DNA of 64,000 nt from Pontibacter anaerobius (GTDB lineage Bacteria > Bacteroidota > Bacteroidia > Cytophagales > Hymenobacteraceae). Below the pieces are notes generated by a model. The model did no database searches and was not told where the DNA came from. It saw nothing but the letters and a program-made list of their open reading frames with translations. The translations under genes and the position numbers were made by a program. Positions 48,735 to 57,399 of the stretch are shown piece by piece (position 1 is the first letter of the stretch; every line of letters begins with the position of its first letter). The stretch covers positions 1 to 64,000 of the forward strand of contig NZ_JAPFQO010000009.1 of assembly GCF_026241195.1 (NCBI RefSeq). The letters are read 5' to 3'.

Positions 48735-50255
48735 ATGGAAAAGCTCTATAACCTTAAAAAATGGTTCATTTGCCTGGGGGCCTTGTTGGTGTGGCTACCG
48801 CAGGCACAGGCCCAGAAAAAGAGTCAGGCTAAGCCCATGAACGTAATTTTTATACTTAGTGATGACCACAGGTATGATTTTATGGGCTTTATGAACAAAG
48901 TGCCCGGGCTGGAAACCCCTAATATGGACCGTATGGCCAAAGAAGGCGCGCACCTGCAGAATGCCTTTGTTACCACATCGCTTTGCTCACCCAGCCGGGC
49001 CTCTATACTTACCGGGCAGTATGCCCACACCCACGAGATAGTGGATAACAGCGCGCCGCTGCCAGAGGGGCTCACCTTCTTTCCGCAGTATTTGCAGGAG
49101 AAAGGCTACCAGACCGGCTTTTTCGGCAAATGGCACATGGGCAACACCGACGATAAGCCGCAGCCAGGGTTTAATAAATGGGTAAGCTTTAAAGGGCAGG
49201 GCGTGTACTACAATCCTACCTTTAACATCGACGGGAAAGAGGTGAAACAGCCGGAGGGCAGCTACACGACTGACCTGCTGACGGATTATACGTTGGAGTG
49301 GCTGAAGAAACGCGATAAGAACAAGCCATTCTTTGCGTACCTCTCACACAAGGGTGTGCACTCGGAGTTTATGCCGGCCAAGCGCCACGAAGGCAAGTAC
49401 AAAGACATTCAGGTGGTGAGTCCGCCATCGATGTACCTTACCGCCACGGACTCCAGTAAACGCTGGGGAAAGATACAGGAGCCGAAAGGCCCGGTAAACG
49501 TGCGTGATATACCTAACTGGGTAAAGGCGCAGCGTAACAGCTGGCACGGCGTGGACGGCATGTATGACGGCGACATTGAGTTCGACGACTTTTACCGGCA
49601 GTACCTCGAAACGCTGCTGAGCGTGGACGAAAGCATAGGCCGCGTGCTGGATTGGCTCAAAAAAGAGGGGCTTGACAAGAATACCCTCGTGATATACATG
49701 GGCGACAATGGTTTTCAGTTCGGCGAGCTGGGCCTGATCGATAAACGGGACATGTATGAAGCCTCCATTCGGGTGCCGCTGCTGGCCCGCGCACCAGGCC
49801 TGATCAAACCGGGTACCAAAGTAGAGCAGATGGTGATGAACGTGGACATTGCCCCAACCATCATGGAACTGGCAAGTATGGAGAAGCCGGCACATATGCA
49901 GGGCAACTCGTTCCTGCCGCTGCTGAAAGGGGAGAAGATCCCGTGGCGCAACAAGATGTACTACGAGTATTACTGGGAGTGGGCCTTCCCGCAGACGCCG
50001 ACCATTTTCGGGGTGCGCACCGACAAGTATAAGTATATTTACAACCACGGCGTTTGGGACATCAACGAGCTTTACGATATCCAGAAAGATCCTCAGGAGA
50101 TGAATAACCTGATCCGAAACCCTGAATATGAAAAGATTGCGGGAGAGTTGAAGGCAGACATGTGGAACTGGCTGGAGTCTACAAATGGCTTGCAGATACC
50201 ACTCAAGAATGTGCCTTACAAACGCATAGACCTTCCGTATAAGAGTACCTATTAA
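48735..50255 (+). CDS. Secreted sulfatase of the FGly (CxPxR) type
   Basis: 506 residues. The signal peptide ends near AQAQ. Metal-site Asp pair in FILSDDHRYDF, and the formylglycine motif Cys84 in SLCSPSRASILTGQ, which is Cys-type and therefore a substrate for FGE. LSHKGVHSEFMPAKR, GFFGKWHMG and VIYMGDNGFQFGELG complete the alkaline-phosphatase-fold site. Its neighbour 25 nt downstream encodes the maturing enzyme. A sulfatase within a beta-glucan locus suggests sulfated or mixed substrates. Confidence 0.93.
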   Translation: MEKLYNLKKWFICLGALLVWLPQAQAQKKSQAKPMNVIFILSDDHRYDFMGFMNKVPGLETPNMDRMAKEGAHLQNAFVTTSLCSPSRASILTGQYAHTHEIVDNSAPLPEGLTFFPQYLQEKGYQTGFFGKWHMGNTDDKPQPGFNKWVSFKGQGVYYNPTFNIDGKEVKQPEGSYTTDLLTDYTLEWLKKRDKNKPFFAYLSHKGVHSEFMPAKRHEGKYKDIQVVSPPSMYLTATDSSKRWGKIQEPKGPVNVRDIPNWVKAQRNSWHGVDGMYDGDIEFDDFYRQYLETLLSVDESIGRVLDWLKKEGLDKNTLVIYMGDNGFQFGELGLIDKRDMYEASIRVPLLARAPGLIKPGTKVEQMVMNVDIAPTIMELASMEKPAHMQGNSFLPLLKGEKIPWRNKMYYEYYWEWAFPQTPTIFGVRTDKYKYIYNHGVWDINELYDIQKDPQEMNNLIRNPEYEKIAGELKADMWNWLESTNGLQIPLKNVPYKRIDLPYKSTY

Positions 50256-50280
50256 ACATAAAAAAGTAACTATTTATACT

Positions 50281-51408
50281 TTGCGATATACCGGACCATA
50301 CGCTGTATTGGCAGCCATACTTGCCTTGTCAGCCTGCAACACGGGTACACCAGATACAGTGGCTATAGAGCAGGCCGCCACTGACACAGCCACTGTAGCC
50401 ACATGCAGCGATGGTTTGCCGGCACGCTTTACCAGCACATCTTCCGATGTTACATACGAGAGCAGGAAGGTATCGCATGAGGGCATGGTATGGATCGGAG
50501 GCGGCACCTTTGCCATGGGTGCTGAAGACAAGGAGGGAAGACCGGACGAATATCCGCAGCACCGGGTAAAAGTGGATGGTTTCTGGATGGATGCCACTGA
50601 AGTGACGAACGACCAGTTTGCCGAATTTGTAGAAGCTACCGGCTACGTTACTACCGCCGAGCGTGCCCCTGATTGGGAAGAACTAAAAAAGCAGTTGCCA
50701 TCTGGCACCCCAAAGCCACACGACAGCTTGTTGGTAGCAGCCTCACTGGTATTTACGCCCCCGGTTCAGCAAATCTCCCTGCACAATCCGGGGCAATGGT
50801 GGAGCTGGAAAAAAGGAGCCAACTGGCGACAACCGCAGGGGCCGGGCAGCAGCATCAAAGGCAAAGGGAATTACCCAGTGGTGCAGGTATCGTGGGATGA
50901 CGCAGCCGCCTATGCAAAGTGGGTAGGCAAGCGCCTGCCAACCGAAGCAGAGTGGGAATATGCTGCGCGCGGGGGAGCAGATAACCAGCTATACCCCTGG
51001 GGCAACGAGGATGTGGAGGCAGGCAAGCCAAAAGCGAATACCTGGCAGGGAACCTTCCCTAACAAGAATACCGGTTGGGATAAGTATAGCGGGCTGGCAC
51101 CTGTTAAACGGTTTGCCCCAAACAAGTATGGCCTCTACGATATGGCCGGCAATGTATGGGAGTGGTGCTCCGACTGGTATGCCGCTGACTATTACAGCAC
51201 TGTAGGCGGACGCGTTTCTGATAACCCTGCCGGGCCATCCAGAAGTATAGATCCGCAGGAGCCATCGGTACCCAAACGCGTGGTTCGTGGTGGTTCGTTC
51301 ATGTGCCATAGCAGCTACTGCAAAGGCTACCGCGTCACTTCGCGCATGAAGGCGTCGGCAGACACAGGGCTGGAGAACACAGGATTCAGGTGTGTGTCAT
51401 CAAAATAA
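50281..51408 (+). CDS. Formylglycine-generating enzyme, predicted lipoprotein, TTG start
   Basis: 375 residues. No ATG fits: the start is TTG at 50281, supported because it gives a lipoprotein signal ending in ALSAC (Cys about 19). The FGE-sulfatase domain follows: GMVWIGGGTFAMGAEDKEGR, WMDATEVTNDQFAEFV, KRLPTEAEWEYAARGG, LYDMAGNVWEWCSDWY. The end RVVRGGSFMCHSSYCKGYR holds the paired cysteines (342 and 347) that match the catalytic pair of SUMF1. It oxidises the CxPxR cysteine of sulfatases to formylglycine using O2. The lipoprotein signal implies periplasmic maturation. Confidence 0.9.
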   Translation: MRYTGPYAVLAAILALSACNTGTPDTVAIEQAATDTATVATCSDGLPARFTSTSSDVTYESRKVSHEGMVWIGGGTFAMGAEDKEGRPDEYPQHRVKVDGFWMDATEVTNDQFAEFVEATGYVTTAERAPDWEELKKQLPSGTPKPHDSLLVAASLVFTPPVQQISLHNPGQWWSWKKGANWRQPQGPGSSIKGKGNYPVVQVSWDDAAAYAKWVGKRLPTEAEWEYAARGGADNQLYPWGNEDVEAGKPKANTWQGTFPNKNTGWDKYSGLAPVKRFAPNKYGLYDMAGNVWEWCSDWYAADYYSTVGGRVSDNPAGPSRSIDPQEPSVPKRVVRGGSFMCHSSYCKGYRVTSRMKASADTGLENTGFRCVSSK

Positions 51409-51412
51409 ATGT

Positions 51413-53179
51413 ATGAAGTATAGCCCTAACAGCATCAGAAGTATAAAAATTAAAGTATGGATGCATACTATACTTGCCTGCCTTATACTTTGGTCAAATC
51501 CTTTACACTGCAATGCGCAGCAGCAGACTTATTGCAACCCGATCAACATAGATTATACCTACAGTGTGGTGCACGCCAGCCGTGGCTGGTCATTCCGTTC
51601 CGGTGCCGATCCTGCTGTGGTACCTTTCCGGGGCGAGTATTACATGTTCGTGACACGCTCGCAGGGCTACTGGCATTCCAAAGACATGCGCAAATGGCAG
51701 TTTATCAGGCCGCAAAGCTGGTATTTCGAGTCCTCCAACGCGCCAGGGGCCTGGCCCATGAAAGATTCTGTTCTGATCGCTCTGGGAAATCCGGCTGCCG
51801 CACAATCCGTTATTTACACTGATAACCCGAAACTTGGCAGCTGGCGGGGCGCTCCTTCAGTTCTGCCGATCACGCTGCACGACCCGGCCCTTTTTGTGGA
51901 TGACAATGGCAAAGTATATCTGTACCATGAGTCGTCAAATGTACACCCGCTACAGGGGATACAACTCAACCCGAAGCATTACTTTTTGCCTGTCGGCGAG
52001 AATAAAAAGCTCATTACGCTGCACCCGGAGAAGCATGGCTGGGAACGGTTCGGGGAAAACCACACGGACACAGCTGCCGGTTACCTGGAAGGAGCCTGGA
52101 TGACGAAGCACAATGGCAAATACTACCTGCAGTATGCCGCACCTGGCACGCAGTGGAATGTATACGCCGACGGAGTTTATACTTCTGATTCGCCGCTTGG
52201 GCCGTTCACTTATGCCGAATACAGCCCCTTTTCTTACAAGCCCGGTGGCTTTATAAGAGGAGCAGGACATGGCAGCACCGTACAGGACCCCTGGCAGAAC
52301 TGGTGGCATTTCGGGACGATGGTGATAGGTATAAACTTTAACTTTGAGCGGCGCCTCGGGCAGTTTCCAGCCGGCTTTGATAAGGACGGGCAACTCTACA
52401 CCAATACTGCTTACGGCGACTACCCGCACTATTTACCATCACCGGAAAATAAAAACCGCAAAAGTTTATTCACCGGCTGGATGCTCTTATCTTATAACAA
52501 ACCCGTGAAAGCCTCCTCGGCACAAGAGGAGTTCAAGCCCGAAAACGTGGTGGATGAAAGTATAAAATCTTTCTGGGTGGCTAAAACAAACGGACCCAAA
52601 GAGTGGTTGCAGGTTGATCTGGAGCAGGTAAGCGAAGTAAGAGCCGTACAACTGAACTATCACGACCATAAGTCCAACATCTTCGGAAAACCGGACACGC
52701 TTTATCACCAGTATTTGCTGGAGCATTCCCTGGACGGGCAAAAGTGGGAGGTTCTGGTGGATAAACGACAAAATAAGGATGATGTGCCACACGATTACGT
52801 AGAGCTTCCTCAACCGCAGAAAGCCCGCTATATCCGCTTTACCAATAAGTATGTTCCTACGCCTAACCTGGCGATTTCAGGACTGCGGGTATTTGGCAAT
52901 GGCCCTGGTAAAAAGCCCGCAACTCCGGCTAAGTTTAAGGCCGAGAGAGCTACCGACAGACGACAGGCAAAGCTGGAGTGGCAGCCTGTAAAGGGAGCGC
53001 AGGGTTATATGCTATACTTTGGCATTGCGCCGGATAAGCTTTACAATTCGGTGATGCTCTACAAAGACAATAGCTATCAGTTAAATGCGCTCAATGTTGA
53101 TCCTGCTTACTATTTTCAGGTAGAGGCTTTTAACGAGAACGGCATCAGCAAAAGATCAAAAGTGTTAAAAGCTGAGTAA
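51413..53179 (+). CDS. GH43-like propeller with discoidin and FN3 domains, copy 2
   Basis: 588 residues from the ATG at 51413, 4 nt after the FGE stop. The signal peptide ends near CNAQ. It has the same order as the 41666 gene: propeller with Asp in SGADPAVVPF, Asp in LHDPALFVDDNG and Glu in YLEGAWMTKHNGKYYLQ; discoidin (about 375-495, WLQVDLEQVSEVRAVQLNYHD); and an FN3-like end. The two are clear paralogues along their whole length and bracket the second glucanase, SGNH, GH3 and sulfatase block. Confidence 0.85.
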   Translation: MKYSPNSIRSIKIKVWMHTILACLILWSNPLHCNAQQQTYCNPINIDYTYSVVHASRGWSFRSGADPAVVPFRGEYYMFVTRSQGYWHSKDMRKWQFIRPQSWYFESSNAPGAWPMKDSVLIALGNPAAAQSVIYTDNPKLGSWRGAPSVLPITLHDPALFVDDNGKVYLYHESSNVHPLQGIQLNPKHYFLPVGENKKLITLHPEKHGWERFGENHTDTAAGYLEGAWMTKHNGKYYLQYAAPGTQWNVYADGVYTSDSPLGPFTYAEYSPFSYKPGGFIRGAGHGSTVQDPWQNWWHFGTMVIGINFNFERRLGQFPAGFDKDGQLYTNTAYGDYPHYLPSPENKNRKSLFTGWMLLSYNKPVKASSAQEEFKPENVVDESIKSFWVAKTNGPKEWLQVDLEQVSEVRAVQLNYHDHKSNIFGKPDTLYHQYLLEHSLDGQKWEVLVDKRQNKDDVPHDYVELPQPQKARYIRFTNKYVPTPNLAISGLRVFGNGPGKKPATPAKFKAERATDRRQAKLEWQPVKGAQGYMLYFGIAPDKLYNSVMLYKDNSYQLNALNVDPAYYFQVEAFNENGISKRSKVLKAE

Positions 53180-53216
53180 ACACCGCATACTAAGTATAAA
53201 GTATAACATCACCCAC

Positions 53217-54014
53217 ATGAGAAAGTATAAACACCCTTTACTAGCGCTGCTGCTGCTGTTGCTGCTGGCAAGTATAACCGCGCAGGCACAAGGCGAACTA
53301 GACGCTTACGAGCGCAAAATGTACGTGCAGGGTAACGATACGCTGCCCTACCGCATACTTTACCCCAGAAATTTTAACCCGGACGAAAAATACCCGCTGG
53401 TGCTGGTGCTGCACGGCGCCGGCGAGCGCGGCGATAACAACGAGGCGCAGTTGGTGTATGGGGCCAAACGCTTTCTGGATGAGCAGGAGCAGTACCCGGC
53501 CATTGTAGTGTTTCCGCAGTGCCCCCAGGACAGTTATTGGTCTAACGTGAATATTGAGAAAGATGAAAACGGCAAGCGCACCTTTAACTTTCGGGAGAAT
53601 GGGGAGCCGACAGCAGCCATGGCCTCACTGATGGGCCTGCTGAAGCAGCTGCGCAAAAGCGGCAACGTAGACAAAGACCGGGTATACCTGGGCGGCCTTT
53701 CGATGGGAGGGATGGGCACCTTTGAACTGCTGCGCCGCAAGCCCAGGGTGTTTGCCGCAGCTTTTCCGATCTGTGGTGGCGGGGCACCCGAGACAGCCCG
53801 TAAGTATGCCAGAAAGGTAGAGAGCATCTGGGTTTTCCATGGGGAGGAAGATAGTGTAGTGCCGGTAGAGCATTCCAGGATAATGGCCGGCGCGATAGAG
53901 AAGGCCGGAGGCAACGTGAAGCTGACGGTGTACCCGGGCGTGAACCACAACAGCTGGGACTATGCCTTTAAAGAGCCGGAGCTGCTGCAGTGGCTGTTCT
54001 CACACGAGAAATAA
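53217..54014 (+). CDS. CE1-like alpha/beta-hydrolase esterase, secreted
   Basis: 265 residues. The signal peptide ends near AQAQ. The triad is complete: Ser162 in GGLSMGGMGTFELL, Asp in HGEEDSVVPVEHS and His in GVNHNSWDYAF; the oxyanion region is LVLHGAGERGD. It resembles polyhydroxybutyrate-depolymerase and feruloyl-esterase-like CE1 proteins. It is last in the polysaccharide locus, followed by a terminator. Confidence 0.88.
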   Translation: MRKYKHPLLALLLLLLLASITAQAQGELDAYERKMYVQGNDTLPYRILYPRNFNPDEKYPLVLVLHGAGERGDNNEAQLVYGAKRFLDEQEQYPAIVVFPQCPQDSYWSNVNIEKDENGKRTFNFRENGEPTAAMASLMGLLKQLRKSGNVDKDRVYLGGLSMGGMGTFELLRRKPRVFAAAFPICGGGAPETARKYARKVESIWVFHGEEDSVVPVEHSRIMAGAIEKAGGNVKLTVYPGVNHNSWDYAFKEPELLQWLFSHEK

Positions 54015-54065
54015 GAAATCATTTTAGCGTGCTCCCAGTGAGCATAGGATTTATCTCCGGAAAAG

Positions 54066-54093
54066 AGGTGGAAGTTTCTTCCGCCTTTTTTTA
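54066..54093 (+). terminator. Terminator of the polysaccharide locus
   Basis: AGGTGGAAG (54066-54074), loop TTT, CTTCCGCCT (54078-54086, one G-U pair), then a T-run. Confidence 0.88.
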
Positions 54094-54311
54094 TACCCTT
54101 AGCTACAACAGCAGCTGCAGCAGCCACGTTTTATACATAGGTTTTTAGTGCAAGAGGTGATGCTGCATTTGTGCGGTTAAAACCATGATTTGTGCTGTTT
54201 AAAACCTTGACGTTAAGCTATATTTACCTTCTTTGGTGAAACTTATTGGCACTATATTTTCTTTTAAGAGATATAGCTGCAGCTGCAGAAGAACCTTACA
54301 AATTTGAACCT

Positions 54312-54776
54312 ATGATGAAGCGAATCCTTTTTTCCTTAGTTTTTGGAATGGCCCTGAGCCTGAATGCCGCCTTCGCCCAAAGTACTGCCAGCGAAGAATG
54401 GAAAGTGAAGTATGAGGCTGCCGTTGCGGAAGCAAAGGCAGAACATAAACCGATCCTGATGGTGTTTGCCGGGTCTGACTGGTGCAAACCGTGTATCATG
54501 CTGAGCAAGGAAGTATGGGAGTCAGAGGAGTTTAAGCAGTATGCCAAAGACAACCTGGTGCTGCTGGAACTGGATTTCCCGAGAATGAAAAAGAACCAGC
54601 TCCCCGCAGACCAGACAAAGCAAAACGAGGAACTGGCGGCCAAGTATAACAAAGACGGCATGTTCCCGCTGGTGGTGTTAACCGATGAAGAAGGTAACGT
54701 AATCGCCAAGACAGGCTACAAAGCCGGAGGCCCTGCCAAATACATCGAGCACCTGAAAGAACTTCAGAAGAATTAA
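54312..54776 (+). CDS. Secreted thioredoxin-like protein
   Basis: 154 residues from the ATG at 54312. The signal peptide ends near AFAQ. A thioredoxin fold with the redox motif WCKPC at residues 57-61 (VFAGSDWCKPCIML) and the cis-Pro region GMFPLVVL. It should be periplasmic or outer-membrane facing. It heads a group with ApbE, DUF4266 and DUF3570 genes, a combination that recurs in Bacteroidota, so it probably reduces cysteines in a partner, perhaps the CxC end of the DUF4266 protein. That pairing is inference. Confidence 0.9.
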   Translation: MMKRILFSLVFGMALSLNAAFAQSTASEEWKVKYEAAVAEAKAEHKPILMVFAGSDWCKPCIMLSKEVWESEEFKQYAKDNLVLLELDFPRMKKNQLPADQTKQNEELAAKYNKDGMFPLVVLTDEEGNVIAKTGYKAGGPAKYIEHLKELQKN

Positions 54777-54784
54777 GAACCACG

Positions 54785-54810
54785 CCCACTCTGCCCAGGA
54801 GTGGGTTTTT
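54785..54810 (+). terminator. Terminator-like hairpin after the thioredoxin gene
   Basis: CCCACTC (54785-54791) / GAGTGGG (54799-54805) then five T. It may give partial termination before ApbE. Confidence 0.7.
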
Positions 54811-54834
54811 CTTTATCCAAACAAATTTAAAACG

Positions 54835-55890
54835 ATGCTGCAACGCCTATTTATTCTCTTGCTCTTGTGCTGTACGGCCCTGGTGCAGGCGCAGGCACAA
54901 CGCTTGCCAACCAAGGAGCCTCAAACCCATAAAAAAGTACAGTTGCTGATGGGGACGCGGTTTGAGTTGGCAGCCGTTACGCGGGACGAGCAGAAAGCAT
55001 GGGAAGCCATCGATGCCGGCATCAAAGAGATTCAGCGCATCGAGGCCCTGATCTCGGAATGGCAGCCAACCTCCCAGACCAGCGAGATAAACCGCAACGC
55101 CGGCATCAAACCGGTAGTGGTAAACCAGGAACTCTACGACCTCATCAGCCGCAGCAACCGCATCTCCAGCATGACAGGCGGCGCATTTGATATCTCTTTC
55201 GCCTCCATAGACAAAGTATGGAAGTATGACGGTAGCATGAAAGCGCTCCCGACACCAGATCAGATCAAGGCATCCGTTTCCAAAATCAACTATAAGAACA
55301 TCATTCTGAACCCCGAAAACCACAGCGTCTTTCTGAAAGAACCTGGGATGAAGATCGGCTTTGGGGCCATAGGTAAAGGCTATGCCGCCAACCGCGCCCG
55401 CGACGTGATGCGCGAAATGGGTATTGAGGGTGGCGTAGTGAACGCTGCCGGCGACCTGGTAACCTGGGGCAAACAGCCTGATGGGCAGCCATGGTACGTA
55501 GGCATTGCCGACCCGGAGGAGAAGGACAAGGTTTTCTCGTGGCTTACGGCTGATAACACGGCCGTGGTGACTTCGGGCAATTACGAGAAATTTGCGGAGG
55601 TGGGTGGCCAACGCTACTCGCACATCATCGACCCGCGCACCGGTTACCCTGCCAAAGGACTGAAAAGCGTGACGATCGTTTGCCCGAACGGTGAGCTGGC
55701 CGATGCCCTGGCAACAACCGTGTCGGTGCTGGGCAAAGAGGAGGGGCTGTACCTGGTGAACCAGCTAAAAGGGGTAGAGTGCCTGCTGATAACCGACGAG
55801 GATGAGATCGTGACGTCAGAAAGCCTGAGCCTTCATTATTACCAGAACAAGAAAAAAACTGCAGCTGCCCAGACAGCTACAAATAAATAA
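54835..55890 (+). CDS. apbE: FAD:protein FMN transferase
   Basis: 351 residues. The signal peptide ends near QAQAQ, so it acts outside the cytoplasm. It covalently attaches FMN from FAD to Thr/Ser of target proteins. Family features: MGTRFELAAV, MTGGAFDISFASID, GFGAIGKGYAANRAR, GGVVNAAGDLVTWG, VTSGNYEKFAEVGGQRYSHIIDPRTGYPA and DALATTVSVLG. It is followed after 8 nt by DUF4266. No obvious NqrC-like flavinylation target is in the window. Confidence 0.94.
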   Translation: MLQRLFILLLLCCTALVQAQAQRLPTKEPQTHKKVQLLMGTRFELAAVTRDEQKAWEAIDAGIKEIQRIEALISEWQPTSQTSEINRNAGIKPVVVNQELYDLISRSNRISSMTGGAFDISFASIDKVWKYDGSMKALPTPDQIKASVSKINYKNIILNPENHSVFLKEPGMKIGFGAIGKGYAANRARDVMREMGIEGGVVNAAGDLVTWGKQPDGQPWYVGIADPEEKDKVFSWLTADNTAVVTSGNYEKFAEVGGQRYSHIIDPRTGYPAKGLKSVTIVCPNGELADALATTVSVLGKEEGLYLVNQLKGVECLLITDEDEIVTSESLSLHYYQNKKKTAAAQTATNK

Positions 55891-55898
55891 ATCAGACT

Positions 55899-56117
55899 AT
55901 GAAGAAGTATAGAATCTTACTGGCCGGCTGCTGTCTCATGGCATTTATGAGCAGCTGTGAGGTGGTAAAGCCCTATCAGAAAACCTACCTGAATGAAGAG
56001 GAAATGAAGCTGAGTGCCCGTAAACTGGAGAGCTTTGAGGTTAATTTTGAGTCGTACCGCGAGGGTGCCTCCGGGGCCAACGGAGGAAAAGTGGGAGGAG
56101 GTTGCGGATGCAATTAG
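55899..56117 (+). CDS. DUF4266 small lipoprotein ending in GGGCGCN
   Basis: 72 residues. Lipobox MSSC with Cys about 20; then KTYLNEEEMKLSARKLESFEVNFESYREGASG, and a C-terminal Gly/Cys tail ending GGGCGCN. The layout matches DUF4266, a family found with DUF3570 and ApbE. The function is unknown. The tail SGANGGKVGGGCGCN invites modification or metal/flavin binding: REGASGAN faintly resembles the flavinylation motif DxxSGA(T/S), but with Asn where the acceptor should be. Its end overlaps the next gene's start. Confidence 0.85.
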   Translation: MKKYRILLAGCCLMAFMSSCEVVKPYQKTYLNEEEMKLSARKLESFEVNFESYREGASGANGGKVGGGCGCN

Positions 56118-57322
56118 GGTATAAATTCTTAGGATTTATGGCAGCCTTCGCCATGGCCTCCGTAAGCGGTTTCGCACAGAATGCCGCCCCACGATCCGGA
56201 AGACGCGTGCAGGAACTTCCCCCAGCCGATGTGAATATCCTGGCCAGCTACTACAGCCAGACAGGCGACCACTCCCCGGTAACAGGCGGAGTCGGCACGG
56301 AGGAACTGACAGATGTAACCCCAACCGTTATCGTGAACGTGCCCCTGGATACGGTTACCAACCTGCTGGTGAATTTCGGCATGGATTTTTACTCCTCAGC
56401 TTCAACCGATAAGATAGACTTTAACGTATCGTCGGCCTCCAGCTCAGATATGCGCGCGCACATAAACGTGGGCCTGAGCCGCCGCAATAGCCTGAGCCGT
56501 GTTACCAAAAGCATTACCATCGGGGGTTCCACTGAGTATGATTACCAGTCGGTTTCCCTGGCGGGTAGCTGGGCGAAGGAGTCGCGGGACGGCAACCGGG
56601 AAGTGAGCTTTGCGGGGCAGGTTTTCTATGATACCTGGACGCTGATTTACCCGCAGGAACTACGGGGCAATGGCCCTTGGGTAGATACAAACAAACGCCA
56701 GTCCTTTAACCTGTCAGCCACCGTTTCGCAGGTGATCAACAAACGGTTACAGGTATCGCTTACGGCAGATGCGGTGTACCAGACGGGACTGCTCTCCACG
56801 CCGTTCCACCGGGTGTATGTGCAGGAGCAAGAAGAGGCGCTGGTGGAGCAGTTGCCCGACAGCCGCCTTAAGTTCCCGGTCGGCCTGCGCGCCAATTACT
56901 ACCTCAGCGACCTGCTGACGGCGCGTATGTTTTACAGGTTTTATGTGGATGACTGGGGCATGGTAGGCAACACCCTAGAGGTGGAGACGCCGTTTAAGAT
57001 GGGACCGTTTTTCTCCATCTACCCGTTCTACCGCTTCCATACCCAAACGGCAGCAGACTACTTCGCTCCATATAAAGAACACGCGCTTAGCCAGGAGTTT
57101 TATACGTCAGACTACGACCTGTCTGACCTGAGTAGCCATAAAGTTGGCATCGGGGTGCGCTACTCGCCTTTGTTTGGCGTCGCTAAGTTCGGCTTGCCCT
57201 TCACCCGCAACGACACGAAACTGAAAAGTATCGAACTGCGTGCCTCCCAATACTGGCGCAGCGATGGCCTGAAGGCGTTCCTGATCAGCACGGACCTTGG
57301 CTTTACCATCCCTTCGGAATAA
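56108..57322 (+). CDS. DUF3570 outer-membrane-like protein
   Basis: 404 residues from the ATG at 56108, overlapping DUF4266 by 10 nt (TGCAAT read in two frames); a TTG at 56102 is less likely. The signal peptide ends near GFAQ. It consists of amphipathic beta strands and is rich in Tyr and Asp, ending in LGFTIPSE. It matches DUF3570, probably an outer-membrane beta-barrel. Known only as a partner of DUF4266 and ApbE. The role is undetermined. Confidence 0.85.
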   Translation: MQLGYKFLGFMAAFAMASVSGFAQNAAPRSGRRVQELPPADVNILASYYSQTGDHSPVTGGVGTEELTDVTPTVIVNVPLDTVTNLLVNFGMDFYSSASTDKIDFNVSSASSSDMRAHINVGLSRRNSLSRVTKSITIGGSTEYDYQSVSLAGSWAKESRDGNREVSFAGQVFYDTWTLIYPQELRGNGPWVDTNKRQSFNLSATVSQVINKRLQVSLTADAVYQTGLLSTPFHRVYVQEQEEALVEQLPDSRLKFPVGLRANYYLSDLLTARMFYRFYVDDWGMVGNTLEVETPFKMGPFFSIYPFYRFHTQTAADYFAPYKEHALSQEFYTSDYDLSDLSSHKVGIGVRYSPLFGVAKFGLPFTRNDTKLKSIELRASQYWRSDGLKAFLISTDLGFTIPSE

Positions 57323-57335
57323 AAGCATAACATAT

Positions 57336-57378
57336 AAAAAGAGCGAGTCCACTGTTTTGCAGTGGACTCGCTCTTTTT
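57336..57378. terminator. Bidirectional terminator
   Basis: A perfect 19-bp stem AAAAAGAGCGAGTCCACTG (57336-57354) and its complement (57360-57378), loop TTTTG. It separates the convergent DUF3570 and eboF genes. Confidence 0.95.
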
Positions 57379-57399
57379 ATACTTTCATTTGCGTTACGT

